Assembly: GCA_016271365.2 (NCBI GenBank) | Contig: CM057451.1 | Location: forward strand, 364,333,501-364,397,500 | Source: Neoceratodus forsteri | Taxonomy: Eukaryota; Chordata; Ceratodontiformes; Ceratodontidae | DNA: 64,000 nt | Reading direction: 5' to 3' | Part shown: in pieces, positions 45,116-56,440 of the stretch | How the letters are laid out: each line of letters opens with the position of its first letter | How positions within the stretch are numbered: position 1 is the first letter of the stretch | Made by a program: the position numbers and the translations under genes | Notes under the pieces: model-generated | Told to the model about the DNA's origin: nothing | Seen by the model: only the letters and a program-made list of their open reading frames with translations | Database searches by the model: none

Positions 45116-45984
45116 TGGAACCTTTGTCTGTCCTCTCTCTCTGGGCCTGACCTTTCCTTGGGCCCTGCCTCCCCCCCTTCTGCATTGTTTGTCACCTACC
45201 TTCTGCTGCATTTGGAATCTGCTGGTTGTGCCAGACTCTCTGCCTGGTTTGTACTTCTGCTTCTGGGTCAGTATTTTGCCTCCAGCTGCAGTCTGTATGT
45301 GCTTCTATCTCAGTTGTTTGTTTCTCCCTTCTGCTCTGGTGCTCGTGTTTGTTTCGTTTGCTTTTTGCAGCTTTTTAGTTCTAGTGCCTTTTGTTTGCTT
45401 TGTTACATGCTGATGCATTGCTAATTTGGCTCTCATTTCATTTTATTATACTTCAGCAATCCCCCTGTTATCCATACTTGTTACCTGTGTGCTCTCAGTT
45501 CCAATTGCTGTTTCCGTGCAGTCCTTGTGCTCATCACCTTAATTGCTTACACCTGCCTCACTCAGTAGTGGCTTCCCTTAGTAGCTATAACTCTGTCTTT
45601 CATTCCTCTGGCTGCTCTTGTGGTGTCCTGCCCTACTATTTTACTCCTCCCCCTGTGTTTGTGTTATTCAGGCTCATTTGTTGCTATTCCATAATATTAC
45701 CAAACCATACTTTTACCAAAACCTCAGCAGTCTGTTTCTGACTTCTACCATAGTGAAACTTCAGCATTTACATTGGCTCTATTATTTTTAAGGGGTTTAG
45801 CCTACCAACATTACAGTTGCTGTTTGGTCTCATGGCGCTCAGCTTGTGACTTTCCTGTCATTCTCACGGTGGGGTACTGTGATGTCACAGTGGGGCATTG
45901 TGGCTCCAACTAGGAGGAGCAGGCTTTAAGTAAGCTAAAAGATTTTGCCCTGCTACTTTGCCTCCATGGCTTCTCAGTTAACCA

Positions 45985-46275
45985 TGCATTTATTTATTTA
46001 GTTTTTGTTGACCGGGTAAGTGCACTAGACAAATCCTGCCTATTTTGAGGCACGACCCGGGGGAGGGGGGATACAGATGAATGCCCACTGACCTTGAACC
46101 AGATTAAGCTGTTGGTGGTATTTTTAGTGAATGAGGGAAATTTGGCCAGGACACCAGGGAAACTCCCCTACTCTTTTCGATAAGTGCCATGGGATCTTTA
46201 ACATCCACCTGAACTACCACCAATCCAGGCAGATGGGACCTCGGTTTAACGTCTCATCCGAAAGATGGATAAATA
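45985..46275 (+). repeat. Conserved dispersed repeat (SINE/LINE tail), copy 1
   Basis: It begins ttatttatttagtttttgttgaccgggtaagtgcactagac and continues with gcacgacccggggg. Next come cccctactcttttcgataag, the gggatctttaacatccacctg stretch, and gggacctcggtttaacgtctcatccg. A second copy lies at 53,373-53,645. The final block (cctcggtttaacgtctcatc) is one I recognise as occurring in repeats of many distant animal genomes; the exact family I cannot name. Confidence 0.7.
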
Positions 46276-47699
46276 TATTAACCTCACATCCTACATGGCT
46301 TTCAAGATATTCATTGCATTCCATTACGCATTGCAAATGCTCCTTATTCGAATAACCTAACTCCGCCTTAATGGCATTTAAGGTATTCATGCTAATCATA
46401 TCAATTCTCTATTTATGCTGCAACCATAACAATCACTGCTGAACCTCATTTATTCAATTACACTAAACCTCATTGATTCAATTTCTGGCATCTCAGCCTC
46501 TCACTACTTAATCATCTACCTTCTATGACACCATTAACTTGGCTTCTGTAATGGAATTGGTTGGTTTGCTTTCGCTAGCTTTGCTCATATCAGTCATTCC
46601 TATCAGTCAATCTCATCCATCAGTTGTATCAGTGTATTGTATCAGCCAATCATCTCAGTCAATCATATTGCCCAGCTTACCAATACCTAACAGATGGCCA
46701 CTGGCTTCGCCCGGCCTCCTCATATTTAATGCTTCATAGTTCACTGTATGCTCTCATTTATAAATTGGAAGCATGCCAACCATGACCATTACTTTCTAAG
46801 GCTCAGGGCCGGCACTGCAGCCGATGGTCTCACTCTGCACCAAAGTCTGCATCCTGAGCATGCTAAACTCGGGGCGGAGTCCTTCTCATCTGGCCCATAG
46901 TGGGAATGTCCTTGCTCCGGGCAGGGCGATAGCTGTGCAGCCAATCGATGGCACCTCTTGATGTAGAATTTAAGACTTCAACTATGAGGGATGGGGCCCT
47001 CAAGCCCAAGAGCGCTCCTTTAGCTAGCCAAATTGCGTTCAGTGGCGCCCTCTACATTATTCTCCCCATGACCACCTCTGGTTCATCTGGTCTGTTTTTA
47101 GTTGGTAGGCTGGCTGAGTGCCTCAGCTGTCAATTCTCTCCTCCTTCGGCCTTGGGGGGCTGCTCTAGCTTCAGAGTATCTGTTGTTGCAGAGGGCTCTC
47201 ACAACCCTTGATGGTGTTCCCGTTAGGGGGATCATGAGAGCTTTCCACCAAACTGGAATATTTTTCTCCCCTTGGATTGCGTTTCTACATTGCAGTAGCA
47301 GAGCTGTAACTAATTAAAACATCCCTAGCCTGAAGGGAAGGCGACCTAGGCCTTGGATCCCCAGAGGTTTCCTGTTCAAAGGGTTTTTTCCTCTTCTCAG
47401 TGCCAAAGGTCATAATTTTTAGTTACTTTAGTAGTAAATTCCCTAAGTTCCTTAGGTAGGTTTCCGCAGTTTACTCACGTAGGTTTCCGCTGTTGGATGG
47501 AGATGGATGACGTCACTCCTTTGCCATTCCCTCTCTCCTTAGGAAGTCATCCCTCTCGTTATATTTCATTTGACCTATGTTAAAATCCTTACTCATTTCA
47601 GTTATCTCTGACCACTACCCTTATCTTTGCTGACCAATGTGCATGTTCAGATCTCGATACCAACTCATTACCTCTGCAATGCTTTCTGATTTACTCTCT

Positions 47700-48255
47700 T
47701 TTTTGGTCTTTTCCTATGCTACCTTTAGCTTAATGGAATCATTCCTGCGGCACCTCTGGGGGTGGAACCCTCCTCCAGGGTTCCTGCTCTCAGCATCCTA
47801 CAGGGTGGTATTCCCAAGAGATGAATGGCCACAACAAAGTTTATTCAGCAAGTTGCATAAGCAGAACACCACACGAAGCTGCATAAGTACACTGAACTGA
47901 AAGGCTTTAGTCTGTGGTTCAGCGGCTGAAGCAATAGCCACTTCCCCCCTTCTGACCTTTTTAAACTCCTCCTTCCTGCTTCAATCAGAAGCATTTTTCT
48001 TTGCCCCACCATCCTCCCCTCCTCCTCTTCCTCCAGTGGCTGGCCTCTCTCCTTGGGGGCTTTTCCTAAGCTACCTTTAGCCTAAGGGAATCATTCTCGT
48101 GGCACCTCTAGGGGTGGAAACCTACTCCAGAGTTCCTGCCTTCAGTATCCCTACAGGGTGGTATTTCTGAGGCACAGAGAGGTGAATGACCACAACAAAG
48201 TTTATTCAGCAAGTTGCATAAGCACAACACCACATCAAGTTGTGCAGGCACATTG
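47700..48255. repeat. ~200-bp direct duplication, two units
   Basis: 47,707-47,890 and 48,060-48,250 share cttttcctatgctaccttta, gcacctctgggggtggaa, tacagggtggtatt and acaacaaagtttattcagca. Spacing is about 355 bases. The intervening DNA holds the repeat block at 47,900-48,005. The gttttattcag-like inverse polyadenylation signal in each unit suggests duplicated LTR parts. Confidence 0.7.
47895..48010 (+). repeat. Dispersed repeat with TATA-like core, copy 2
   Basis: It matches 45,000-45,115: aaaggctttagtctgtggttc, gctgaagcaatagccact, ttttaaactcctccttcctg and aatcagaagcatttttctttg. Confidence 0.6.
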
Positions 48256-48257
48256 AA

Positions 48258-48560
48258 TCAGAGCCCTTGAAACTCCCTCAGCTGCGGGAAAACCCCGACG
48301 CAAGTGGGTTGCCACTTGTGGAGCCACAGTTTTTCCTGCAGCTGCAGTATTTTCAAAGGTGCAGCCAGTTTATAACTGGCTCTGCAATTTCCAGCAGCTT
48401 GTGGCTGAAAATGTTACGCCTGCTGGTACCAGGCGTAACAGCTCCTGCAGCTGTGGTGGACTGAAAATACAAATCTCCACAGCTGCAGAGATTTTGGACT
48501 GCAAGTGCAGTTGCGGAATGGGACTTAGTCCCACTTTGTTTTGAAAATCCAGCCCCTTGT
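48258..48560. mobile_element. hAT-like MITE, copy 2
   Basis: On the minus strand it opens ggggctggattttcaaaac and carries the centre gagctgttacgcctggtacc then agcaggcgtaacatttt. The order matches the element at 29.28-29.66 kb. A perfect palindrome gttacgcctg...caggcgtaac lies at 48,411-48,438. The left end near 48,258 is approximate. Confidence 0.55.
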
Positions 48561-49009
48561 TTTTGTATTTTTCAAAGTTGCCCCTGTGGTGCTGAAAGCT
48601 TTTTAAATTCACTACAAAAAATTACATGTGGGAAGGGGAGACTGCTTCAAGTCCGTGCTGATGTATGGAGGGATCTGTGAGATGGTTAACTACTTGGCTG
48701 CCCATCAGATGTAGGGCTGAAATCATAGGACCTTGGCTGACATGGGTTGGGCGTACCTTGCGGAATTCATATGTTTCACAAATTGCAGCAATCTGTAAAA
48801 TTTGTGAAGTTGGTGTAACACAGTATTATGGGTAATGCAAGTGACTTAGGGTCTCTCTTGTCTGTCCCTCCTGCTGCATGGCAGTGAGTAACACAATTTA
48901 ACTAGAGACTCACCTCCAAACCTGTCAGTCCAAATGCTATCTCTACTCATGCTGAGTAACCTTCAATGCTGTTCTTCCTCAGTCATCTGTTTCATCCAGA
49001 TTTGAAGCC

Positions 49010-49560
49010 TGAACAGTGCTAGCTTCCACAACCTTTCTGAGTATGTTATTTCACATATTTACCTACCCCTGTTCTAAGAAATATTTTCTGATGTTCCCCC
49101 TCATTCCACTCCCCTTCCCAGTTTGAGTCCATATTCTCTATGCTTGCAGTCACAAGCTCAAACATCTGTGAATATTCAACCCTGTCCATCTCCTTTAGCA
49201 TTTGGAACACCATGCCCATTCCGCCTTCTTTTCTTTGGAGAAATAACTAGAGCATGTCCAATCTTTCCTCATGGCTCTTGCCCCCAAGCTGCTCATCAGG
49301 TTGGTGTCCCTGTTCTGGTCTCAGTCTCATCAATATTGTTTCTCTACTGTGATTAACACAACTAGATGCAGTACTCCAGGCACTATCTAGCCAAGGTCTT
49401 GTACAGGGGGAGGATCACTTCCTTTGAGCTGCTTCTTCTGCCCCTCCCAATACATGCAAATATTGTTTTCTCTCTTGACTGGAGCAGCACACTGCCTGCC
49501 CGACATCAGCACAGTGCCTGCTATTAGCCCTAGATATTTTGCCTCAGTTGTGCTGTACCA
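49010..49560 (-). mobile_element. Old CR1 fragment
   Basis: The plus strand shows the antisense CR1 pattern: cacatatttacctacccctg, then aagaaatattttctgatgttccc, cagtactccaggcactatct and ggaggatcacttcctttga. This corresponds to the C-terminal and 3' UTR region on the minus strand. It is strongly diverged from copies A and E, with no open frame of note. Confidence 0.65.
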
Positions 49561-49599
49561 AGATGGGGACAGTAGTTACAACACAACAAGAGGTAAATG

Positions 49600-50395
49600 A
49601 AATGATGAAGGATCTGGATAGGTTTGGGACAGGGGAGACAAAAAGGGCAAATGGACTTCAATGCTGAGAAATGCAAGGTGTTGCATTTTGGAAAGAAGAC
49701 CATGATGGCAAGATACGACCTGCATGGCACAGAGATTGCTGAAAGCAAGCTGGATAAAGACCCGAGGGTACTGATCAGCAGCGACTTGAAACAGGAGCAA
49801 CAGTGTGGGGCAGCAGCTAGCAAAGCAAACAAAATCAGGGTATAAGTTGAGAGAGAAATGCCCATATAGAGATCCTTGACCTGACCCCACATTAAATACA
49901 ACGCACAGTTCTGGTCCCCATATTTTAGGACAGATATTGACACAGCAGAGAAAATACTGAGGAGAGTGACAAAAATGGTGGAAGGCCTGGAAAACGTGAG
50001 CTATGAGGACTGAGGGGCAGAATTCGGCCTGTTCTTCATGGAGAAGAGCAGACTCAAGGGAGACATGATCACAGTATTCAAGTTTCTAATAGGGATAAGA
50101 TGATCACAGCAAATGCAGCTTTTCAGGATACAAAATGATGAAAAGACAAGGGTACATGCAATGCCACTGAAAGGAGGAATTTAAAGGAAATATTAGGAAG
50201 CACTACTACACAGAACGAGTGGTGAACACTTGGACTAGACTGCCAGAGCATGTGGCATCTATAGGTACTAGTGACCTTCAAGCTCTGACTTGACAAGTAT
50301 TCTGAAGAAAACTGGATGACAGACTGTTCCCACTGAGCTAGAGGGAGGGAGATATTCAAGGGACCACTGGTCGTCCTTCCTCCCTAAACATATAC
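49600..50395 (+). mobile_element. CR1 LINE 3' part, plus strand
   Basis: The plus-strand frame 49,624-49,845 reads MDFNAEKCKVLHFGKKTMMARYDLHGTEIAESKLDKDPRVLISSDLK, the CR1 block after the FADD box. Further frames to about 50,380 cover the EYNAQFWSPYF-type and ESQVLNHHR-type C-terminal blocks in broken form. It abuts the antisense CR1 at 49,560 tail to head, which gives an inverted pair of unrelated age. Confidence 0.75.
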
Positions 50396-50754
50396 AGTAT
50401 GTATGTAATTCTCATACTGAGAATAAAAATATGCCGAATGTTCGCTTTACAGTATTTGTTTCTGCAAATTGGCAAAAGTTAGGAGGAAAATACTGCCAAT
50501 TTCATACTTGGAAAAGCAAAAGTTTTCCATGAAATTTCACAGCCATGCAATAGTGATTTTGTGGGAAGTTTGCCAGTAAAATTAAAATGCTGCCCACCTC
50601 TATTGTTGATCCCTTCTACCGTCATGCCTTGTTGCACCCCATGTTCATAAACGGTGACCAACATCTGAGAAAGTATTTCAGTAATCTTAGGTTAACATCT
50701 GCTGGCAACCAAGTGTTTCCAGTTATCATGCCCCTATATCAGAAGATCTGAAAC

Positions 50755-51345
50755 CTAGACAATGACGACAGAAAAAAGACCAATGGCCCATCTAGTCTGC
50801 CCATGTTATCTGATCATACCCCTGAAACTGCTGTCCCTGAGGGATCTTCACTTACCCTATGCTCCCTATGGGTCTCCGTGTTTCCACTTTTCTAGTCCCT
50901 TTGAGTAGCTACTATATCCCTGGCTCTATCCCAGCCTTGTCTGAAGCTGTTTATGGATTTTGCACCCACAACCTCTGGTGGCAGACCATTCTGTGGCTCA
51001 GTCACTCTTTCTATAAAATAATGCTTCCTCACATCCTTTTTAAACCTTCCCCCCATTAACCTCCACTCATGACCCAGAGCTATAGCCTGTCTGTTTTTGG
51101 TAAACAGCTCTTTACAGTTCACCTTACTTATTCCCTTCTAGAACGCAAAGGTCTCTATCATGTCCCTCCCCCTTGTCTGGTTTCGAGTAAATGCAAGATC
51201 AGCACCTTTAGTCTATCCTCAGCGGATCTGTCCTCCTGGTCCTGAATAATCTTGGTTGTCCTGCATTGTGCCATTTTTAGCCTGTCCTTGTCCTTTTTCA
51301 GGTGGGGACTCCAGAACTGGGAATGGAGAAATGACCGAATCACTG
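50755..51345 (-). mobile_element. CR1 LINE 3' part, minus strand
   Basis: The frames 51,122-50,892 (ALGHEWRLMGGRFKKDVRKHYFIERVTEPQNGLPPEVVGAKSIN) and 51,349-51,158 (SFLHSQFWSPHLKKDKDRLKMAQCRTTKIIQDQEDRSAEDRL) are the CR1 C-terminal blocks. The 3' end is near 50,755 (aatgacgacagaaaaaagac, caatggcccatctagtctgc). Truncated at 51,345. Confidence 0.82.
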
Positions 51346-52195
51346 ACACACTTATTAAGTATTTGTTGCATAGATATCAAAATATACACTGACATATGCA
51401 CTGAACCAAACAGTCCACCAGCAGATCTACATTTTGTGGTCTTCCAACCACTTCTTCAAGATCTGTATATGTCTTGTAACTCTTCAACAAAAAAAGTCCC
51501 TATGCTTTAAGGGATGGGTTGCCTCTGCACTGTGTAGGCAACCCTACGTCTGAATGCTGCAAACCGAAGGTCCTGCAGACCCCTGTGCACATGCATGGAA
51601 GGGACGCACATCCCTTCCACAGAGCATTCTCCAGCCAATCATGCAGCTATGTGCATGGCTGGTCCTGGGGTGTATCTGGGGCATGCCCACATTCTGCCAT
51701 TCATGAGGCATGGCATGCCAGGCAAGGGAGGGTGCAGCATATGGCAGCAGGTTCCCTGCTCTATCTTTTGCACATACCCTCAGTTTACACCCACTGGCTG
51801 CGGCTGGACAAGGAATCTCCCCACTGTGCTGCTCCAGCCTTCTGAGCTGACTGGGAGGGCTGAGGGCAGCCATTCGTGCACTCACCCATTTTTGTCAAAA
51901 ACAGACGTCCCATACCGTCCCAGAATCCTCCACATTGTGCAGAGCAGGGGTTCACTATGGGACCAGGTCAGGTATCCAACCGGATGCCCGCCTGTGTCCT
52001 CCAATCTGCCTGCTGAGGGGCAGGCTGTGAACAGGCAACACACAGTGGCATGTGCTGGTGCCTACCGTGCCCTGTGTGCTTGTCCATGGGCACTCGCATT
52101 TGTGCATAAACCCCAAATATTAGGATTGGTCTCTGACTTCTACTTAACCCTCACTCCCTGCCACTTACCATTTTCCTTTCTAGTTTCCACAAACC
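51346..52195. other. Unassigned; 205-codon plus-strand frame
   Basis: The plus-strand frame 51,595-52,212 encodes 205 residues without any motif I recognise. The opposite strand is also open for 113 codons (51,885-51,544). Composition is GC-rich relative to neighbours, which favours chance open frames. A 9-bp perfect hairpin (gggttgcct ... aggcaaccc) lies at about 51,516-51,545. No signal peptide, membrane segment or repeat is evident. Confidence 0.3.
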
Positions 52196-52196
52196 T

Positions 52197-53290
52197 TGTT
52201 ACACTGGGCTGAGGACATGTTTTTTCCCCAATGGCATCACTGTGCATTTCTTGGCACTAAATTTCAGTTGCCATACTTTAGAACAATTTTCCAGCCTTTG
52301 CAAGTCTCTCTGCAATTCCCCTATCCCCTCCACATTGTCAGCTCTACCACAGAGTTTAGTGTCATCTGCAAATAGACACAGTCTGCCCTGGATTCCCTCT
52401 CCCATGTCGCTGATGAACATACTGAAGAGGATTGGGCTCAGGACAGATCCCTATGGTACTCCACTGGTGACCTCTCTTTCCACCGATCGGACCCCATTTA
52501 ACAAAACTCCCTGCTGTGTCCTCTCCAACCAACTACCCACCTTACTATTTCCTTAGCTGTTCCTAGTTCCCTCACCTTTCTTCAGCGGTCTTCTGTGTGG
52601 CACCAAGTCAAAAGTCTTGCTGAAGTCAGGGTAAGTCTACTGCGTGCCCCTTGTCAACTTTTTTTTTTAACCAGGAGAGACACACTAGGCTGAAGCTTGT
52701 TTACAGGTGTGACCTGGGAGCACAAGGAAGTTAAGTGACTTGCTCAGGGTCACACAGTATGCAAGTGGGTGCGGTGGGATTCAAACCCAGGTCTCCAGAT
52801 TTGCAGCTCACAGCCCTAAACCACTGCACTATACTGCCTCCCTGGTTACCCAGTCAAAGAATATTATCAGGTTGCTCTAACAAGACCTCCCTGCCATGAA
52901 CCTGTACTGCTTACTATCCTGAAGCCCATTTTTCTCCAGGTATTCCACTAGATCCTCTTTGACTTGTGTCTTCATCAGTTTCCCTACCACAGAGGTAAGG
53001 CTGATGGGTCTATAGTTTCCTGGCTTCTCCTTGTCCCCACCCTTGTGCAGAGTAACTACGTCCACCATTCTCCAGTCCTTGTGAACTGCCTCTTACTGGA
53101 AAAAGCTGCTGCACATCCCCACCAGGGGTTCGGCTAACACTGATGCCAGTTCTCTTGGTACCTCTGGATGCATCCCATACGACCCCGGGGCCTAGTTTAC
53201 CTTGAGGGCTGCTGACCCTTTTCTGACTCATTTGTTAGTATATTTCTACAACCTCATTTCTGGGACCCCTCTATCAGCTGCATTTTTGCT
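52197..53290 (-). mobile_element. CR1 LINE interrupted by a CORE-SINE
   Basis: Minus-strand CR1. 53,068-52,877 reads [46 protein letters not shown], and 52,420-52,199 reads MFISDMGEGIQGRLCLFADDTKLCGRADNVEGIGELQRDLQRLENCSKVWQLKF. The part between, motif A and after, is interrupted by the SINE at 52,655-52,850. The catalytic FADD is intact but the frames are broken. The upstream sequence to about 53,290 is finger-domain CR1 without frame. Confidence 0.85.
52655..52850 (-). repeat. CORE-SINE (MIR-like) inside CR1
   Basis: Read on the minus strand it starts in the tRNA-like head (cagtatagtgcagtggttta), with a B box in gggtttgaatcccac. The core gcatactgtgtgaccctg ... aagtcacttaacttccttg follows. 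The left edge is a T-rich run (52,655-52,668), i.e. an A-rich tail on the minus strand. It separates two halves of one CR1, so it is younger than that CR1. Confidence 0.8.
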
Positions 53291-53372
53291 ATTCTCCCTA
53301 GTGAATACCCCCTCTCTTGATCCCTCCTGCAATACACAGTTCTGTGTTCTTCCTCAGCACAACCAAGTTTAT

Positions 53373-53645
53373 TTTTTTTTATTTATTTAGTTTTTGTTGA
53401 CCGGGTAAGTGCACTAGACAAATCCTGCCTTTTTTCAGGCACGACCCGGGGGAGGGGATACAGATGAATGCCAACTGACCTTGAACCAGATTAAGCTGTT
53501 GGTGGTATTTTTAGTGAATGAGGGAAATTTGGCAAGGACACGGGGAAATTCCCCTACTCTTTTTGATAAGTGCCATGGGGTTTTTAACATCCACCTGAAC
53601 TACCACCAATCCAGGCAGACGGGACCTCGGTTTAACATCTCATCC
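53373..53645 (+). repeat. Conserved dispersed repeat (SINE/LINE tail), copy 2
   Basis: Nearly identical in order to 45,985-46,275: ttttatttatttagtttttg, ttgaccgggtaagtgcac, the cacgacccgggggagggg stretch, attcccctactcttttt, cacctgaactaccaccaatcc and gacctcggtttaacatctcatccg. The two copies differ by scattered substitutions and small indels. Confidence 0.7.
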
Positions 53646-53659
53646 GCTCTTGTTAGTTC

Positions 53660-54754
53660 CAGAAGGCAGTTACCCTCCCTCCTCCCTTCCTAACTTCCTT
53701 CCTTTCCCCAGCTCAGAGGTGACCGCTACTGGGCAGTCTGTATAAATAATGTTTTTTGCGTACTTACACATTGATAGTAGGGACACTGGTTGGCCGCTTA
53801 TTTCCTCTACTTACGGACTGTTAACTTGCAGCAGAATCAACTTGGAGAGGGTGTTGCTGGAGAGAGGAAACTGGAGGCCAGGTAATCTGAAATAGAAGAG
53901 AAAAACAAATTCAATCTTTGAAGTCATCACACTACATTCTAGGGGTGGCCTCAATGGGCTTCCTTATTTTTTGTTTGCAGAGGAAGGGTAATTTGGCATC
54001 GAATGAGCACTGCTGCTACCTCTGGAAAACTTTGAAAAACATCATTTATTCAAAATTTAGCATGCAGTTTATATATCTTCTACAGAACTCTCCTCCCCAT
54101 TATTTATTTTTAAGGAACTTTGCATGAAAACAGGATTTTTATCCTGTAGACCTTATTTGCATATATCCCCACTTGATGTCATAATCATCAGTTGTGACAT
54201 TATGGTCCATTGCCAAAAGAATGACTCTGATGTCACATGAAAAGTATTACGACCTCGGATCGGGAATAATTAACAGGCGCAAATGAACTCTTAAGGAACA
54301 AAGATCATATTTCCATGCAAATAACTTCAGTAATAACTGATGGGGAGGAGAAACACATAATTCATGTGAAATATAAGCTGAGTTGTGTCTAAATACGGTA
54401 TTATGTTTTTCAACATTCTCCTGGATGTGTAAGCTGCTCCTAAAGTGGAAAGCATGCTGTTAAAATGTTCTACTTTTAATATAACCTAAGGGCAATACAC
54501 TGAATCAGTAATGGAGTAAGGGCACGGCCACTATACAGTATGTGAAGTGAAATGCTATTCCCAGGCCAGTCAACATGGGGTGCTCACTCACCATGAGGTT
54601 GGCACTCACTCCTCTACAAATTATCTGCCATGAAAAAAGAAAAGAACACCTTAAAATAAACACACAGCTGCTAAATGCTGCTTGCTGACACCACTCTAAG
54701 AAATGAATTTACAGTTGATGAAAAGTGATGAACATAGATACCTAGATGTTTATG
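53660..54754. other. Mostly unassigned DNA
   Basis: Holds a partial copy of the dispersed repeat (54,115-54,240, tttgcatgaaaacaggat). A small hairpin caggat-tttt-atcctg lies at about 54,131-54,146. No gene was recognised. Confidence 0.35.
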
Positions 54755-56440
54755 GACTAAAAAGACTCATTGACAATCCAATCTGCTCGGTTTCTACCTA
54801 GGCCCTTACCCATCTAGCACTGGTTAGTCCTCCAGGGGATCAATCATCCCACAATATCACTTGGAGTAACCCTCCCCCATTACATGCACCCCTCCAACCT
54901 GTCATTCTCAACAGTCCTCTGCATCTACCATACCCCTCTTGAAAGTGGGCACTGACTCTACATGGACCAGCTCTCCTCTGGTAGACAATTCCCCTTTTCC
55001 ACCACCCTCTCCATGAAGTAGTATTTCCTCATGTCCCTCCTAAATGTACCTCCTACCAGCTTAGAGTTGTGGCCCCCTTGTGACAGACAAACAAGCACGC
55101 CAGGGACTGCTCCTAGTATGGCCGGCACTCTCTGCGAATCACTTAATCATAAAACAAACAAAGTGCCAACATCAGCCTTCCCTGTAAAATAAGTCATATG
55201 CTGACACATGTTAATAAGTGCAAAAATAGATCACCTTTATTAGCTGAGGCAGTACGGCAGACAGCAGGGGCCTCACATCTCAATGTTTCATGCCAAAACA
55301 TGTGCTTAGTCCGGGGATAGTTTTGCAGTGCTTCAGCTAATAGAGGTTGATCCATTTTTTTTTGTTTTACCCTTGTGACGGACCCCTTGCTAGGCTTAAA
55401 CAGTTGCTGGCTGCTGACTCTATTTATACCCTTCAGGCATGATAAGTTTTTGATCATGTGTTCTCCTCTCTCTCACTCTCCTGGCCTCCAGTGAATACAT
55501 ATTGAGGTCAGCCAGTCTTTCCTTATAACAATATCTCCCCTTCTGGCTGTGAATCATTTTCATCGCCCTTCTCTGGATCGACTCCAGGTGGTCCATGTCC
55601 TTTTTTTGGGTGAGGGTTCCAGAACTGTGCATGATATTCCAGGTGCCGACTCATGAAGCACCTACAGAGGGGCAGGATCACCTCCTTCTGTCTTGTTGAG
55701 AAGGACCAACCTATGCATCAGTATCCTACTAGCTTTCCCATATATTCTTTTACACTAGGATGAGGATTTGAGGCTGTCACTATTTATAACTTCCAGATTC
55801 TTCTCTTCTGATAAACCTCCCCAAGTGTATAACCTTGCACTTTCTGGCACTGAATTTCAATTGCCAAATCCTGGACCACCTTTCCAATTTTCCCAGGTTT
55901 CTTTTCAATGCCCCCCTTCCTCCTCACTATCCACCCTGCCACATAGTTTTAAGTCACCCACTAATAGACACATCTTGCCCTGGATTTCTTCTACAATGCT
56001 GCAGATGAAGGCACTGAAGAGCACTGGGTGCAGGACAGATTCCTGTGGGACCCCGCTTATAATCCTCCTGACCTCGGAGTATGTATCATTTAGTACCACT
56101 CTTTGGGTTCTCCCCCTAGCCTATACCCCACCCATAAAGTGACTTTATCCCCTACACCTAAGTCCCCCAATTTCTTTACTAACCTGTTCTGAGGCACAGA
56201 GTTGAAGGCCTTGTTGAAGTGCAGGTACAAGCTATCTAGCACTTGGACCTTGTTCAACGCCTACATCACAGCATAGAAGAAATCAATGAGGTTTGTCTGA
56301 CAGAAGCTCTCCTTCACAAACCCATGCCGCCTGCTGTCCTGGAGTCCATGTGACTCCAGGAAGTCAACCAACTGTTCCTTAATTATTGTCTCAGGGAGCT
56401 TCCCGACAATGCAAGGAAAGAGCACTGGAAGCCGAAGCCC
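54755..56440 (-). mobile_element. CR1 LINE with nested insertion
   Basis: Minus-strand CR1. 56,099-55,905 reads MVLNDTYSEVRRIISGVPQESVLHPVLFSAFICSIVEEIQGKMC then LLVGDLKLCGR (FADD replaced, so inactive). 55,632-55,420 reads RRAMKMIHSQKGRYCYKERLADLNMYSLEARRVRERRTHD. The 3' UTR ends near 54,755. The upstream region to 56,440 encodes a finger-domain-like CR1 with no open frame. An insertion with a 14-bp duplication interrupts it at 55,089-55,369. Confidence 0.82.
55075..55383. mobile_element. 281-bp insertion with 14-bp target duplication
   Basis: CCCTTGTGACAGAC at 55,075-55,088 and CCCTTGTGACGGAC at 55,370-55,383 flank 281 bases inside the CR1. The right end is T-rich (ccatttttttttgttttac). 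On the minus strand the body shows 'attagctgaagc', 'catgttttggcatgaaacat', and later aataaaggtgatctatttttgcac. These recall the tails of Penelope-like elements, but the link is weak. The CR1 protein reads through once the insertion is removed. Confidence 0.65.

Noticed and set aside
51516..51545. 9-bp perfect hairpin as a regulatory element
   Set aside because: Short inverted repeats of this size are expected by chance in 64 kb and there is no gene context.
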